Of a stretch of DNA of 64,000 bases, positions 48,701-61,619 are shown piece after piece. Location: the NCBI RefSeq assembly GCF_040807025.1, contig NC_090942.1, positions 67,908,911 to 67,972,910 on the forward strand. The letters run 5' to 3'. The first letter of the stretch is position 1. Each line of letters starts with the position of its first letter. Source of the DNA: Struthio camelus (Eukaryota; Chordata; Aves; Struthioniformes; Struthionidae). A program made the position numbers and the translations under genes. A model generated the notes under the pieces. The model saw only the letters and a list, made by a program, of their open reading frames with translations, was not told where the DNA came from and searched no databases.

Positions 48701-50741
48701 ATCATTACAGCAATGCAACTTCTTGTATACATGACTTTCCCAAAAATAAGTGATTGGGGTTTTTTTCTAGTTTACTGGAAATATATTAAGAAATTTCCCT
48801 TAACCAGGGAATGTCTAAGTAGTTGCAGTTCCTGTTCACAACTTACTCAGTTGCCTCGGATGAAAAAATGGGCTATAAAGTTTTGCTTTTTGGTTTTTTG
48901 AAGTACAGTCCAAAGTGGTGTGAACCATTTGCAGAGGGACTCTCCAGGTTAAGTAGCCCAGATACAGATGAGAGTGGGATGGGCAGAGGAAAAGGTGGCT
49001 GATGCTGTACAGCTTGGCAAAACTTAACTTGCACCTTAAAAGCAGTAGGCTACTTAGGATTTTTAACCGTTATATGGCTTCTGGAAGGGGTGGGAGTTGA
49101 ATATTTCCCTCCACGCTCTCTCTCCCCTTAGCTAAGAGGAGATGCTCAAATGCAACACTAAGTCTTCTAGTTTTATGGCTGGAAGGAGAACGTCTCATTG
49201 ATGAGGGACTGAATGGAGTATTTGGCTCATTGAAATAGCTGTTTCATAATATAAATGTACAAGCAGATATTGGAAATACATTTCTGAAAACTTTCTGATA
49301 GAAAGCTAAGCTGGGTTAATACTTGTTAGTGTGAAAACAAATCTTTTGATTTTGATATGCGTAAGTAAAATGTTGCTGTTTTAGTTCAAGGAAATATGGA
49401 GATAATCCCCACTTCTATGTAACCTTGACTCAATGCTGAAACAGAAATAATGTTTCTGCTCTCTCCTACCGCTTTAAACACAGAGGCATGGACAATTGCC
49501 ATAATGACTTATTATTAAACACATTTTTTTTGCTACTGGGGAAAAAGAGAATTACAGTGTAACACAACACATTGATTTTTATAGTTTTCTGAATTATATG
49601 TTAAAGACTTTTGCTTCTGTAGGGAAAACTCCTGCAGCCAAAGGAAGCAAAGTGATCTTTATAGAAAGCTGTCAATATTATTGACAAATACAATATCCAG
49701 CTACAATAACTTTTAATAAGGAACAACTTTCTTGTTTAGCTGGATAACAGATCACTTGTGGAGTTGCTAATGGCTAGGACATTATTAATAAGCTTTAACG
49801 ATAGCACTTTCATTCTCTACCTTTGTATGTGCCAGAGAGATCCTGGATTCAAATGCCCCCTACGCTTCCCCCCTCCCCCCCCCAATGTGACTATCCTGTC
49901 ATGCGTTTGCCTTCATCCAACTTTTTATATTGTATTCCTTTGAAAATAAGGCATTGATTGAGTTGGAAAAAGTCATTATTTGTATCAATATCCCTGAATC
50001 ACTAATGCTATACCAAAGAAAATTTCATATACTTTTTGCCAGCTAAGCTGCTGTTTTAACTCCTACTTAGAAAGACAAACATTTGCGTGCTCTCAGAGGG
50101 CTGTTTAGCTGTCAGCATCTGCTGCCGTAGTACAAAAGCACAGAGCACCTAGCAGTGTGTGTGCTGGTGCAGGTGACTTCTCAATTACAATTCTAGTGAC
50201 TCTTGTAATATCGGGGTGTGTGGCTGCTTCCCTTTGCCTGATGTGAACTGCAGTTGTAACAAAAGTGCTTGCAGGCAAAGCATTTGAGCTCTGAATGAAC
50301 TTGCTGCAAGAGCTTAGCTCCATGCCAGCTCATGGCCAGCTGGCACAGGGTGGCATTTGTGTCGGCGGGATCCTGGCCCCGGGGCTGGAAGCGGATGGCC
50401 TTCAGGCTGAAGGATGGGAGAGCCTAGATGAGGTGAAGAGCACAGAGAGGCAAAAGGTGCAGGACGCAAACATCCTGAAGACTGAAGCAGCGCTTAAAAG
50501 CTTGCTTGCAGTTATCAGATCCCATCAGATAAACGTTGGAAAGGGGAATAAGAGATAGTGTTTTGAAGCCTACACTGAAAGTGAAGATGCCTGTGGCCAG
50601 CAGAGGGATGATCATATCATGGTGGAGCTCTTCATGTGTCTGGGGTCCAGGGGGAAGAGGTGGCCCCTGCTCTGAACCTGAGGCCTGGTAGAGCAGAAGA
50701 AGTAAATTTGTCAGAATTGCTAAAAGTGGTGCATGGCTGCA

Positions 50742-50926
50742 GTATTGGTTTATTTTATTATTATTTATATTTATTTTATTAGTATTATTGGTGTTCTGGT
50801 ATTATTGGTTCTATTTTATTAGTATTATTGGTGTTCTATATATTATTAGTATTATTAGTATTATTTATTTATTATTGGTTTATTTTATTATTATTTGTTA
50901 TTATTATTTATTTTATTATTATTTAA
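50742..50926. repeat. AT-rich TATTATT minisatellite
   Basis: The region consists almost only of T, A and a few G, built from TTATTATT and TATTGG variants. A 25-base block containing TAGTATTATTGGTGTTCT recurs exactly 40 bases apart (50773 and 50813), showing higher-order duplication. Confidence 0.9.
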
Positions 50927-51127
50927 CAGCTCAACTGTTTGCCTGAGAAGGTTTCCTGTCCTTGCCCAGTAATGATGGACCAGTGCTACAGGACCAGCTC
51001 TGGTGCCCAGAGCTCTCTCCTATTTGAGCATGGAGCTTGCAATGGAAGCGCCTCCAAAATGCACTGTATCAGAACAGGTTGAGGTGCCTGCAAGCCCACA
51101 ATGCAAAGACATGGTGGCTCTCTTGCC

Positions 51128-51144
51128 TTTTTTTTTTTTTTTTT
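51128..51144. repeat. T17 homopolymer
   Basis: Seventeen consecutive T residues in the DENND5B intron. Confidence 0.9.
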
Positions 51145-54100
51145 ACCTGTTTTTCATGGATTAATAAAGCAGTCCTCAATGTCAGCTAGTCTGTGAAACA
51201 TGCTGGCAAGCACACAAGTTGCAAAGCCTCTGAGTAGTCTGACCCTGGATGCGCAGCTGGCATGCTGCTCCCTGCTATGGCTGCTGATACAGTGTGATGA
51301 ATGTTGAGGTGAACGAGAAGGTATTGAGAAATGTGAATGAAAGAAAAAATAAATAGCCCGTGCACTTTGGTCCAGCTAATGCTCTGACTTAACAAGCTTT
51401 AGTGGTGCTGTTTGGCTGTTACTACATGTTTGGCTGTTTGGATCATGACCCTTTGCATACCTGGGAATAAGATTACAAATAGCTTGTTCAGCCGCATCTT
51501 GTGTATATGGGGAGGAAATGTAGTACCTCAAAGTACATAAAGCTTCATATAATGAAAAGCCTTTCCCCTCCCCCCCCCCCTAGAGCTTATTAAAGGTGTT
51601 AAAGAAAAGATTTGAAGTTCATTTTATCTACCTCTTGACCAGGAAATAGCAAAACTGCTTATGGTATATATTACGTGGAGGAAAAATTTGGTTAGGAAAC
51701 AGTTGTCTTTCAACTGTAGTATTTTGGTCACATTAGCCATATAGATGATCTCAAAAGTAATTAGGGAAGATACTGTGAGGACCCATCACCATTAAAGACA
51801 CTAGGGCAATAACTAATGTGTGGCAAATTCGTGAGGTGTCAGACACTGGGATGGTTGGAAGAACCTTTTGTTATTTTTTCCAGGATGAAAACATAAGCAA
51901 CTTCACCTGTGCTCCGTGCTTGGAGTGAATGATGGTTTCACTGAAGCTGTCTGATTGTTTTATCTAAAGTGAAAGCCAGCCTTCTTGTTAGGGTATCTTA
52001 AGCTTGATGAAAACACCTGACTTGAAAATGGGAAGCCATGCTCCTTCAAGGTTTTGGGATTTGTTTCTTCCTCCTCCCTCCACGTACCGAACCACTATGG
52101 TTGTCTTGTTAGTGAGCGTGCTGTGAACTTCTATTTTATAACCCCTTTAATGTGAAACAGTCGTCTTGTGTCAAATCCACAAAAACTAACTTCAAAACAT
52201 CTAAACAAATACCTAAAGGGTAAAATGGAAAGAATATTCCCTTCTTGTGTCCACTCTGTGTACAGTAGGCTGAAAGGCTTTGCTAGATCTCGGTGACCTG
52301 TTTTGAGTGATAATGCAAAAATTAACTCTTAGCTGAATGTAATACAAGGGGAGAGGAGTTGTTTAGTTTTGGTGGATCTGCAAAGAAAACTTGCTCCCTG
52401 GCTAGAAGACAACCTTCAAAACTCTGTATAAAAATGTCATCATTCTTGTTTTGTGTTCAGATTCAATGTTTAAATATGTCATTCTCGGAGAATGAACTTT
52501 TTTCCCTGAGAGCATGAACTTGGCTTTGCTTTACAGTTGTATTCATCAAATTGCAATAACTTCGGGAGCTAGCAAATCTTGTGGGGGTTTTTGTTTCTGT
52601 GTGTTTTTAACAAGCTGCATGTCAAATAGAAGTAAAATGTGCTTCGAAGCTATGTGAGTGGTAGGCTGCACAGCATGAAGGCTGGAATCCTCTCTCCACC
52701 CTCTTCTTGGTATTCCCTTGTCATGTTAAAGACTTACATATGGAAGGGTGAGGGGGCTTAATCTGAAACCATTCTGCGTTAACAATGATGGGATTAAAGA
52801 AATGCAAAGCTAAACTGTCATGGGTATGTAGTGGCTGCTGCTTTTCATGGATGGCTGAAATTATTTGTATAAATTTGCATTTTTTTTAGTATAGATATAA
52901 ATTTGTGCTCATTTCCATGCATAGCTATTTTCACCTACAAACTGATTGCATTACGTTGCATACCATTGCGTTGCCAATGTTACCTATGTTAGCAGCTGTG
53001 GTTACAAGAAAAAAGCAAGTGTCATTGTGGATGCCTCTTAGATTGGAGCACCCAGGTGTAAAAGGTGCTTGCAGCGTCTCGTGCCTAAGAACAAGAGGCC
53101 AGAGCTGTTTGTAATGAAATCATGGAAGTAAGCACTGGCTTAATGGGTAACCTGTCAATGAAATATTGATCGAATGGCCTGAGCAGTCTGCTTTGGACTG
53201 AGGTTGTGGATATAGTTGGAGGCTGCTGGGACAGGAGAATGCTGCTACTGTTCAAATATGTATTGCTTGTACTGATTTTTGGCTATCTAACAGGATCCAG
53301 AGTCCAGATTCGCTAGCCTGCAGATGCCCTGGAGGGTCCTGTCAAACCCCCACCTCTCCTGCCTTGTGTCCAGGTTGCTGCTGAGATGGATCGAATTCGG
53401 TGGTGTAAATTCCCCTTGCTCCCCCAACAGACGTTCTGGAGAAAGCTGAGAGCTTTTATTTGTTTTTAAAACTCAAACTATGAAGTATGTGAGCAAAGAA
53501 TGCAATATATAACTGAGTAAATATTTGGCTTTTCATTGCTGAGGGAGGGGAGGATTTGCTGATCAGTTGTTTATTCATACAATAGTGTTTTTTCCATCTG
53601 TATTCCTACTTAGTATTCTTCTTTGCTTTATGCTGTCAATACTTTGACATGAATTTAAAACTAACAACAATTTTGTGCTTAAGCAGCTCTGTTAACTCAG
53701 ACTTTGTCTCACCTGTGTTGCTGGCTCATGTAAGAGCGCTGAAGAGCTGTTTCAGTCTCTAGGAAGGCACCTTTCTGTAGTCTGGATGGTGTGCTTTCTC
53801 ATTTTGTTTCTTCCAGTATATCAGTCTGTAAATACACCAGAGCAAGTATTTGGGACAGAACCCTCACATTCTATATTTTAAAAAAATAAATAATAATAAT
53901 AAGTGAAGATGAAATGGTTGGACATGATGCAATGCTTAAATTCTCAGGTACTTTGTAATGCTACTGAGCATGTGTGTGTGCTCTGTCACAGAGCTGCATA
54001 TAGCCTACTCTGCCATACGCTTTGCCTTGTAAACATTTCACGAATGTCAGGGCTGGGAACAATGGTACTAAAGTGTCTTTATTGCACCACTTTGCAGGTT

Positions 54101-55249
54101 GTCAACCTTTGCCTCTAATGACTACTGTTATGAATCTGTTAAGGGAGAATATTTATCTCTAGAAATCAGGATAGCAGTTGTTTGGCACAAATGAATCGCA
54201 TCTTTAGCCTTTTCCCAAGATGATGCTACTCTGAATAGGTTTGTCTAACTAGTATTTGCAGAAATGTTGACTTTCTCTGGCCTTAGTGAGTGCGATAACA
54301 GATGTTGGTTGACTCCCTTAATGCAAGCAAGGATGTGTGGTCTAAAGTTTCTATACTAAATTGAGGAATGACTAAGAACTAAAGGATTTCAATGTGAGCA
54401 ATATTATTAAGTAATAATAATAATCTTATGTAAATATGAACATCTGCAGCTGTAGTGCTGCAGTGGGACAGCTGTAGCTGTGATCTTATGTCATACTTAG
54501 AAAAGGTGGCTGGAGGTACTTTTGGTGGCTGGTATTAACTTTAACAATAGTAGATGTGGTTAATGACTTCATATAGTTTCTGTGCTTGTGACTTTTTTGT
54601 TTTCTTCTCGGAGCTACCTATAGGGTAGTGAGGTAGAAGGCGAAGAGTCCTGCTTAAAATTGTTCAGTCTAACATACTGTTTTTAAAAAAAAACAAAAAA
54701 GAAAAACAAAAACCCCACCCCTATAGCTCCCTGTGGGGAGTCCCATGAAAACCCGACCTGCGTGAGCTGGGACCCCTCGGCCGTGCTTTGTCCCAGGCAG
54801 CGGGTGAGAAGAGGCCGAGGTCCCAGCGCCCTGGCTGTGACCCAGGGCTTGGGCGATTGGTCCAGCTCGCCTGCTTTCGGCCGGAATAAGAACGAACAAA
54901 CGTCCCATCCTGCAGCCTGACACATCCACGCTGTGCCGGCACCGCTAGGTGCGTTTGTCCAGGAGCGGGGAGAAAAGGCACAAGTCTGGCTCTTTCCTAG
55001 AGCTACAAATGAATTGCTCAGAGTGGCTGGCACAGTGGCACATCCAAGATAAACCATATGTGTTAGTGGTTAAGATCTGAAAACTACTTGTGACTCAGAA
55101 GTTTTTCTTGGGTTTCAGTTACTGGTTAATATTTTTGTCACAACTTTGTGACAATGACTTCTGCCTGCCTCCGAGCATTCACTTGTGGTGTGCTGCCCAG
55201 CTTGAAAAAAGGGAAGTTCAAACTAAACAGGGGCCCAGCTGTTGTTAAT

Positions 55250-55297
55250 ATTGCAGTATTATCACACTCAAAACTAAGGTTTGTGTGATAATGCAAT
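55250..55297. repeat. Imperfect 48-bp hairpin
   Basis: ATTGCA-GTA-TTATCACAC on the 5' side pairs with GTGTGATAATGCAAT on the 3' side, apart from one three-base bulge. The inner part continues with AAAC/GTTT around a TAAG loop after a second three-base bulge. It could be a transposon-derived inverted repeat or a small RNA hairpin; no homology is known to me. Confidence 0.75.
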
Positions 55298-55479
55298 CAC
55301 TCTAGACAGGTTTCCTTTTTTAAAAAGTGTTTACAAAAAGAAAATCTGTTTTTTTTACTGACTGTTGAGCCCATAGGTCAACTTCACTCTCATGTGCCAG
55401 TGGTAAAATCTAAGAGATGTGGGGGTGTTTTTGTTTGTTTTGTGAAGTTCCTCTAGTCAGAAGAGAGATCCCAACTAGC

Positions 55480-56600
55480 CTCCTAGTAATACAAAGCCTG
55501 CAGAAAAAGCAGCGCTCCTTTGGAAAGGCGAAGAAGGGCCGTCCGCGTCGGGACGCTGGTGGGCTTATTGGCAGCTGTGTAGCTCGGATCCAAGCAGAGC
55601 GTGTGTTGTCCCTTGCCCATCTGCTAGTTCGGGGAGTGAAGGTGAGCTGGAGGTATTGAGGGGCAAGGAGGAGAGATGGGAGCTAGCAGGCTGGTGGGAA
55701 CAAAAGGCGCTGAAGATGAGAGGACTCAAGTTGCTGCCCCCATGTCCTGCCATGTAGCCCCTAGCGCGCTTCGCCGAGATCTGTGAAAACACACTGCTGC
55801 GTCTCGTGCCAGCTTAGTCTCTCCTGCGCCATCGCAGCCCCAAGCGAGGAGTATACGTTAGGAGAGCAATATCACTACGGTGCCTACGGCGTGATAGCAG
55901 GTGGTGGGAGCAAAGCTAAACTCGGCAACAGATGCCGATGCAAGGAGAGTCCCCTGCTGGAGCCAAGTCCTACCTCCTCGTGTAGCTGAGGCCGCGCTGC
56001 GGGGCCGGAGTGGGGAGCTTAAAAATGCCCCTGCAGTTGCACCAGCCCATGGGGGCCCCGGGGGCCAGGTTGCCCCACCGGAGGTAGGAGGTGTCCCGAG
56101 TCAGCGAGGATCAGGCCGTGTGGCCCCGTTGCAGGTGCTGAGGTCGGTGCTGGCAGCTCTTGGTATTGCCAAGATACCCCGGGCCTGGGAAATGGTTGTG
56201 ATTCCCCTCCCTCCCCCCAAAAAAGCAGCCCAATATGTTTCACTGGGGGTCGTTTCTACCAATTCAGAAACGTTCACAAACCGTAATTTGTGCCTGCTGC
56301 ACGTCTGCTGAAAACACCTTGCCGTGTAGGACGCGGCCAGTGAATACTGGAGTGTCAGGGTAGGGTTTCGAGGGTGCGAAGGATGAACTCGGGGCTGGTC
56401 GCTGCTAGAGCCCGCTGAGCCTCCGAGGGGTCAGAGCAGCCGCCCTGGAAGGGGCCGAGCCTCCCCGAGGGCCTGGCGCGCGGTCTGCGGGGCCGGCTCG
56501 TCCTGTGGCGCGAACCCGATCAACCGCTTCGTGACGGCGTGCCGAGGGCCCCGCGCGTTGGCGATGCCCGGCGGCCCGCGAAGCCTGGAAGCTGTTCTAA
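55480..56600. promoter_or_regulatory. Intronic CpG-rich block (possible internal promoter or enhancer)
   Basis: CpG-containing words cluster at 55500-55580, 55750-56000 and especially 56330-56590 (for example GGCCCCGCGCGTTGGCGATG), in contrast to the AT-rich intron around them. This is compatible with a small intragenic CpG island. No exon that I recognise is associated with it, so the regulatory role is inferred from composition alone. Confidence 0.4.
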
Positions 56601-59600
56601 CCCTCAGAGAAACCATTTCAGGAGGCTGCTTAGCTTTCGCAGGGTTGGTCGTCTTCTGGTTTTTTGCCTTTCTGAATGTGTTTTAATAAAAGTAAGATTC
56701 TAGCTGAACTTAAGTGAACGCTCACGTTTCTGGGCTTGAATTCTGCTTTTCCTTCCTTGCGGTGGATTACTGCTAACTGTCTTATTAATCTGTTTAAACT
56801 CTACTCCTTAGAAATGTATTATCTGATTTATTTTGTGTGAGGTCATCTGTTTCACAATATTGTTTAAAACTGAAACCAAATCCTCCTGCCTACAGCTGCA
56901 GTGTTAAATAGAGCATCACTGTCATGTGATGAGCATGGCTGTCAAAACACTTCGGGCAAAGTGGGTAACATGAACAGTTCTTGTATGTTAAATATTTATA
57001 GAAGAAAATGCAAACTCAGAGGAACGCTGCCAGCAGGCAGTCTTACTACTTAAATACATTGCTGTGGTAGTAATGACGTGGATCTTCGTACTGTAACTGT
57101 GGAAAGAATATAGCAAGTTGTTTCCACTTGTGCAGGGTCTTAATGGTGTGCTTTTTCTGTATGCAAAAACATAGGAGAAGGAACTGGAAGTTTAAAACTG
57201 CAGAAGAAAAATGATGGTTTTACATAAACAAATTGCCAGCGAGCTGCTCCAGAAAGGGTCACCTCTCTTTCCTCACCAGGCTCCTGCTAGAGAAGAGCCC
57301 TAGTAAAAACTCAGCATAAACAGTCTCTTGCACATCTAGCCTCTGAGTCCGGCACATCTTTATTTCAGGTCCTCTGGTGCAAACAAGGGGTGAATTGCAA
57401 GCTTCTGGAGGGATACTGAGGAGAAAACCATATAATTAAATCTGGCATTGTGGTATAATAAATCTTCATTGTATTCTTTAGCTTTCTAGACATCTTCCAA
57501 GCAATACACAATGGCTGTGATTAATATGACTATTGTACTGCCTTGAATCATAAGGTTGAGCAGTCAGATAGGTGACATAATGTAGCGGTAATGAGCATCG
57601 GCTTGGTGCGTTTGATCTCGACTCTTTGAATTTCAGCGTCGTTGTTGCCGTGTCCTTGAGAGAGTGTTTTATGCTTAAGGAAACGAGTAAAGGGAGGCAG
57701 CGGGTAATTTCTATGAGAGTGTGAAAAATCTAGCTAATATGTTGCTCCAAGGACAGAGACTTTTTTGGTTGTATTTTGTTTTTAAATATGCAAGGTGAAA
57801 GCCATTGGTTCGTTCATAAGCTGGACCCAGTGTCATTTAGAGAGATTTTTCTCTTTGGCAGATGTATTCCTTGCTGGGAGGTGTCTGCTGACAGTACCAG
57901 CGATGGGTATTTCCTTTTGCGCGTCAAGCTGTAACGCATATGTACAGTGAGGAAAAGGCTCATCTCTCCTTTCTCCGCCATTGCTCCATCCCTCCCCTCG
58001 GCAGCAGGCTTCAATGCCTGCTTGAATGCCTGTTCAGTGTCCTTCCTTGACTGAAGGCAGCAGCTCTTTGACAGGCGTTCCCATCTCTCCACGTTTTTCT
58101 TTCCCCTGCCCGGACTCAGCTAACACAGATGAGGCAGGAGAGAAAACGGTAACTATTTTTTTTCCCCCTGCAGCTGCCCGTACAGAGCTTTCCCCGTTTC
58201 TGTGCTGCGTATCCACACAGCTCTTCTGCAGAGCTGGAGAGGGAGGGCTAAGAAACTACAAAGCACACCAGACCTAATTATTCATCTAATATAAGGCCTT
58301 TGCTTTCCTGCGCTGGGTATTTGCTCTTGACTGTGTGGGTAGTTTGAGTGACAGAGCCTGCTAACTTCAAAGCTGTTGCATAGAGCTACACAAATGCTTT
58401 AAAACTGCATCCGTCCTTCTTAAAGCAGCCTGGCTCCAATGGGCAGCCCCAACGGCAGGTTTGGCACCGCTCACAAGCCAGGGGTCAACAGAGGCTCTCC
58501 CCCCTGTCGTTACTTTGGGGGTGGGGGAAAGAGATTGGAAATCTCTCACCCTTTCCTATTAAGTCTGGCTCATTTTGTTGGGTTTAGCGTTGTGGTAGAA
58601 AGAAACATAATGGATTTGTTAGGGTCAGTGCTTCACAATGTGATGGTTGACTTTCATGGGCAATAGGGCCTAGTTTGCCGTACCAGACAAAGGATTTGTA
58701 GGTCTTGCAGGCTACCATCTGTTTCCAAAAGCAAATTTTTTTTGTGGGGAAGTGATGCAGTTTGCATGCAGAAAAGTTGGATTTTGCTTGAGAAATGCTG
58801 AGCCTTTGTATTTGAGCTTTTAATTTCAAAACTAAGCACAGTTTATTAATAGCAGGTCTCTTCTCTCCCCCTCCCCCAGACAAGCTGGACATCCAAATCT
58901 CATTAGTGATGGATTGATGTCTTCTAAAATGCTTGTATTCACCCTTAAATTGTCCTATTCTTATATCCACACCCCACCTAAGCTATCTGAAATGTAGTGG
59001 CAGATTGCATTCAAGTTGTTTGCGTGTATCTTAATACATACATATTTAAGAGACTAGGGGAAAGAAGAACAACATTCAGCAGTCATTTGACACTTTTTTT
59101 TCATTTTATTCTGAAGCTTTGGCTTATGCTCTCTTAAAATCAACAAAAACAAATGTTCATACGCTGCCCCTTTAATCCAAACTGCAAAGTTTTACTTTCC
59201 TACAGTGATTTTATTGCATAGAGTCTCTTAAGATGGTTAACCTAACTGTATGGCTTAGACGTGCTGATGAGTGCAATCTATTTATGTACCATGTGTTAAC
59301 CTGACCTGTTAATTGGTTGTTTCTATGTATAACTACTGGAGGTAGCACAGAGCTGCGCAGTCCAGGTCTGGAGGGCAGGAAAACATCCTACTGCAGGACT
59401 TAGCAAAAATAATGAGCACAGCCTCTGCAGTTCCCCTCTCTGCAGCCAGAGAGGAACGCAACTGGGCAGTGCTGATAAAGAGGTCCTGGCTCACAGTCCT
59501 GTGCTGCTCGTTTATTTAGCCAGTTGTTCTACTCATGCAACTGTGTAGCCAAGGTTGGCTTTTGTGCCTGTTCCTCTGCAGTGCTGCCAGGGCACTTTGG

Positions 59601-60068
59601 GACAGAGCAGCTCGGCTGCAGCAGCGCTGAAGCCTCAGTTTAACTGCAGCTTCGTGAGAGTGTGGTTGCGTGCTCTGGCCAAATAAGGGGGGATAAGGCA
59701 GGGCAGCTTCTCCTCCCCCAGGCTAGCAGCAGAAGAAAGGTCCCCTGTTCTTCCCTCTGAATTAGATGAATAGGGCTTTCCCCTTCTGTTTCTTGGCGGA
59801 TGCTCTTATGCGTCAGCACGCTTTTATCCTGAAGCGTGAGCTCCTGCGCTGTGTGTGTGGCTCCTCTCCAAAAGGGATAACGCTTGTAAGTGCGGGTGGA
59901 GCGAGGGACCCTGCCCATCCCGTGCGCTGGGGCGATGGCAGCCGGGGCTGAGCCATGAGATGGGAGGGAGGACTTTGGACCCCTGGGTAACAGTTGGCTT
60001 ACCATGGAGGGAAACATTGAAAAAGGACAATAATGTGAGAAGGACTGATCCATTCTTCCTTAACACTC

Positions 60069-60094
60069 TTTTTTTTTTTTTTTTTTTTTTTTTT
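60069..60094. repeat. T26 homopolymer
   Basis: Twenty-six consecutive T residues. It could be a simple expansion or the A-tail of a minus-strand retrocopy, but the adjacent 400 bases contain no recognised gene sequence. Confidence 0.9.
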
Positions 60095-61619
60095 GGATGA
60101 GTGATTAGTGTGGCTGTGCAGGTATATACATGCATCTCTGAACATGGGGCTGGGAGTGCAATGCTCATCTTGTGGCAATCAAGTTAGTATGCCACTGATG
60201 AACGTAACACTTAAGACTGTGGTGGCGGCCAAAAGAAACTGGCACCTTCTACTCAGCCTCAGACACAAAAGCCAGTGCATCTTGCCAGAAATGCCTGCTT
60301 CTGTAGCAATCCCGGGCACTCCAGCACCCTCCTGCGAAACAACATTCGCCACCTACAGTTTTGCTTTGTTGCCAGCCACTAGCAGAAAGCTGGCAAGCTG
60401 CACAGAGACTTTTATTCTCATTGCCAATCCAAGTGTCTTATTTCTGGCCACTCCTTAAATTACCCTTTCTCTAGACTTGCACCCTGTCCTCCACAAGTAG
60501 CACAGCACTCTGGGTAGGCCCAGGAGAGCAGATTCGAGGCTTGCCCTCTGCTCCCGGGCTCTAGCCCAGGTCCTGCAGTGCATGGAGATGTTTCAGCCTT
60601 CTGCAGCCACCGGCTTCTGGCCAGATGGAAAAAGTGCAATCAGCTGGTGAGCAGCAGAACAAGCTCTCATTCCCTATCCTGGCTTTCCTCAAAGCTCTGC
60701 AGCTGAGCCTCTAGTGCTGCCTAGGCAAGGAGGGCTTTTATTTCGTGCAAACAGATGATGAAGGGAGGAAGACTTTGGAAGGCATTAAATGAGTAAAATG
60801 AGTGCCTTTGTAATGGCCTGGTTATATACCATACGCTCTGCCACGAGAGGTGACAGCCTGCCTCTTTACCAAACTCTCCTCATAAGTCTATTAATAATGG
60901 TTTCTGCAGAGCAGCCCATGACTATTGTGGAAATTATGTGACTAATATGGCTTTACTAAGGACAGCTCTTTACCCAAGAGTGGGATACTTCAGGCTTCAT
61001 CTTGAGAGATGAAGGCAGCCTCCATACTCCTTGATGATCACATCTTCAAAAGGGTCAGGAAAATGTTTGTTGGAGAAGAGTCTAAAGCCAGTGTGCAGCA
61101 CCCATGAGCAAAGGTTATTTTTGGTAGAAATCTGTATCATGCTTCCAAGGAGCTGAAATCTTCAAAATCCAAAGGGCACAACAGGCCTGGAAATATTCTA
61201 GATAAATTAAATATCTAAGGCCCAGAGAAATGGCATTCCTGGTCAATGGGAACAGTGTGAATGACAGACTACCCAACTCTTAAAGACCAGAGCTCCTATG
61301 GAGGGGGCAGTCTGATCCCCTAATGTAGGCTAATGTAGGCTATTAGGTACTTTACCTAGCCAGCTTGTGGGTTCAAAAATCTTATTATGGGATGACTTAC
61401 CAGGTTCTGCCACATAATCCAGGCATCTCAGGGTAGATGATGCTTGTGGTTTTCTTTGGAGACATGTGGTGGCTCAGCTGTCAAGTATGTGCCTTTTCAG
61501 GCTATTGCCTTTATAAGAAAGTCAGCCGAGTCATCTCTTTCACTCCTTTCAAGCCACAGAAAAACTTCCTGTCACCTTTCAGGTGCAAGAGTGCCACAGT
61601 GTCAAGTCCAGGTCACCTG

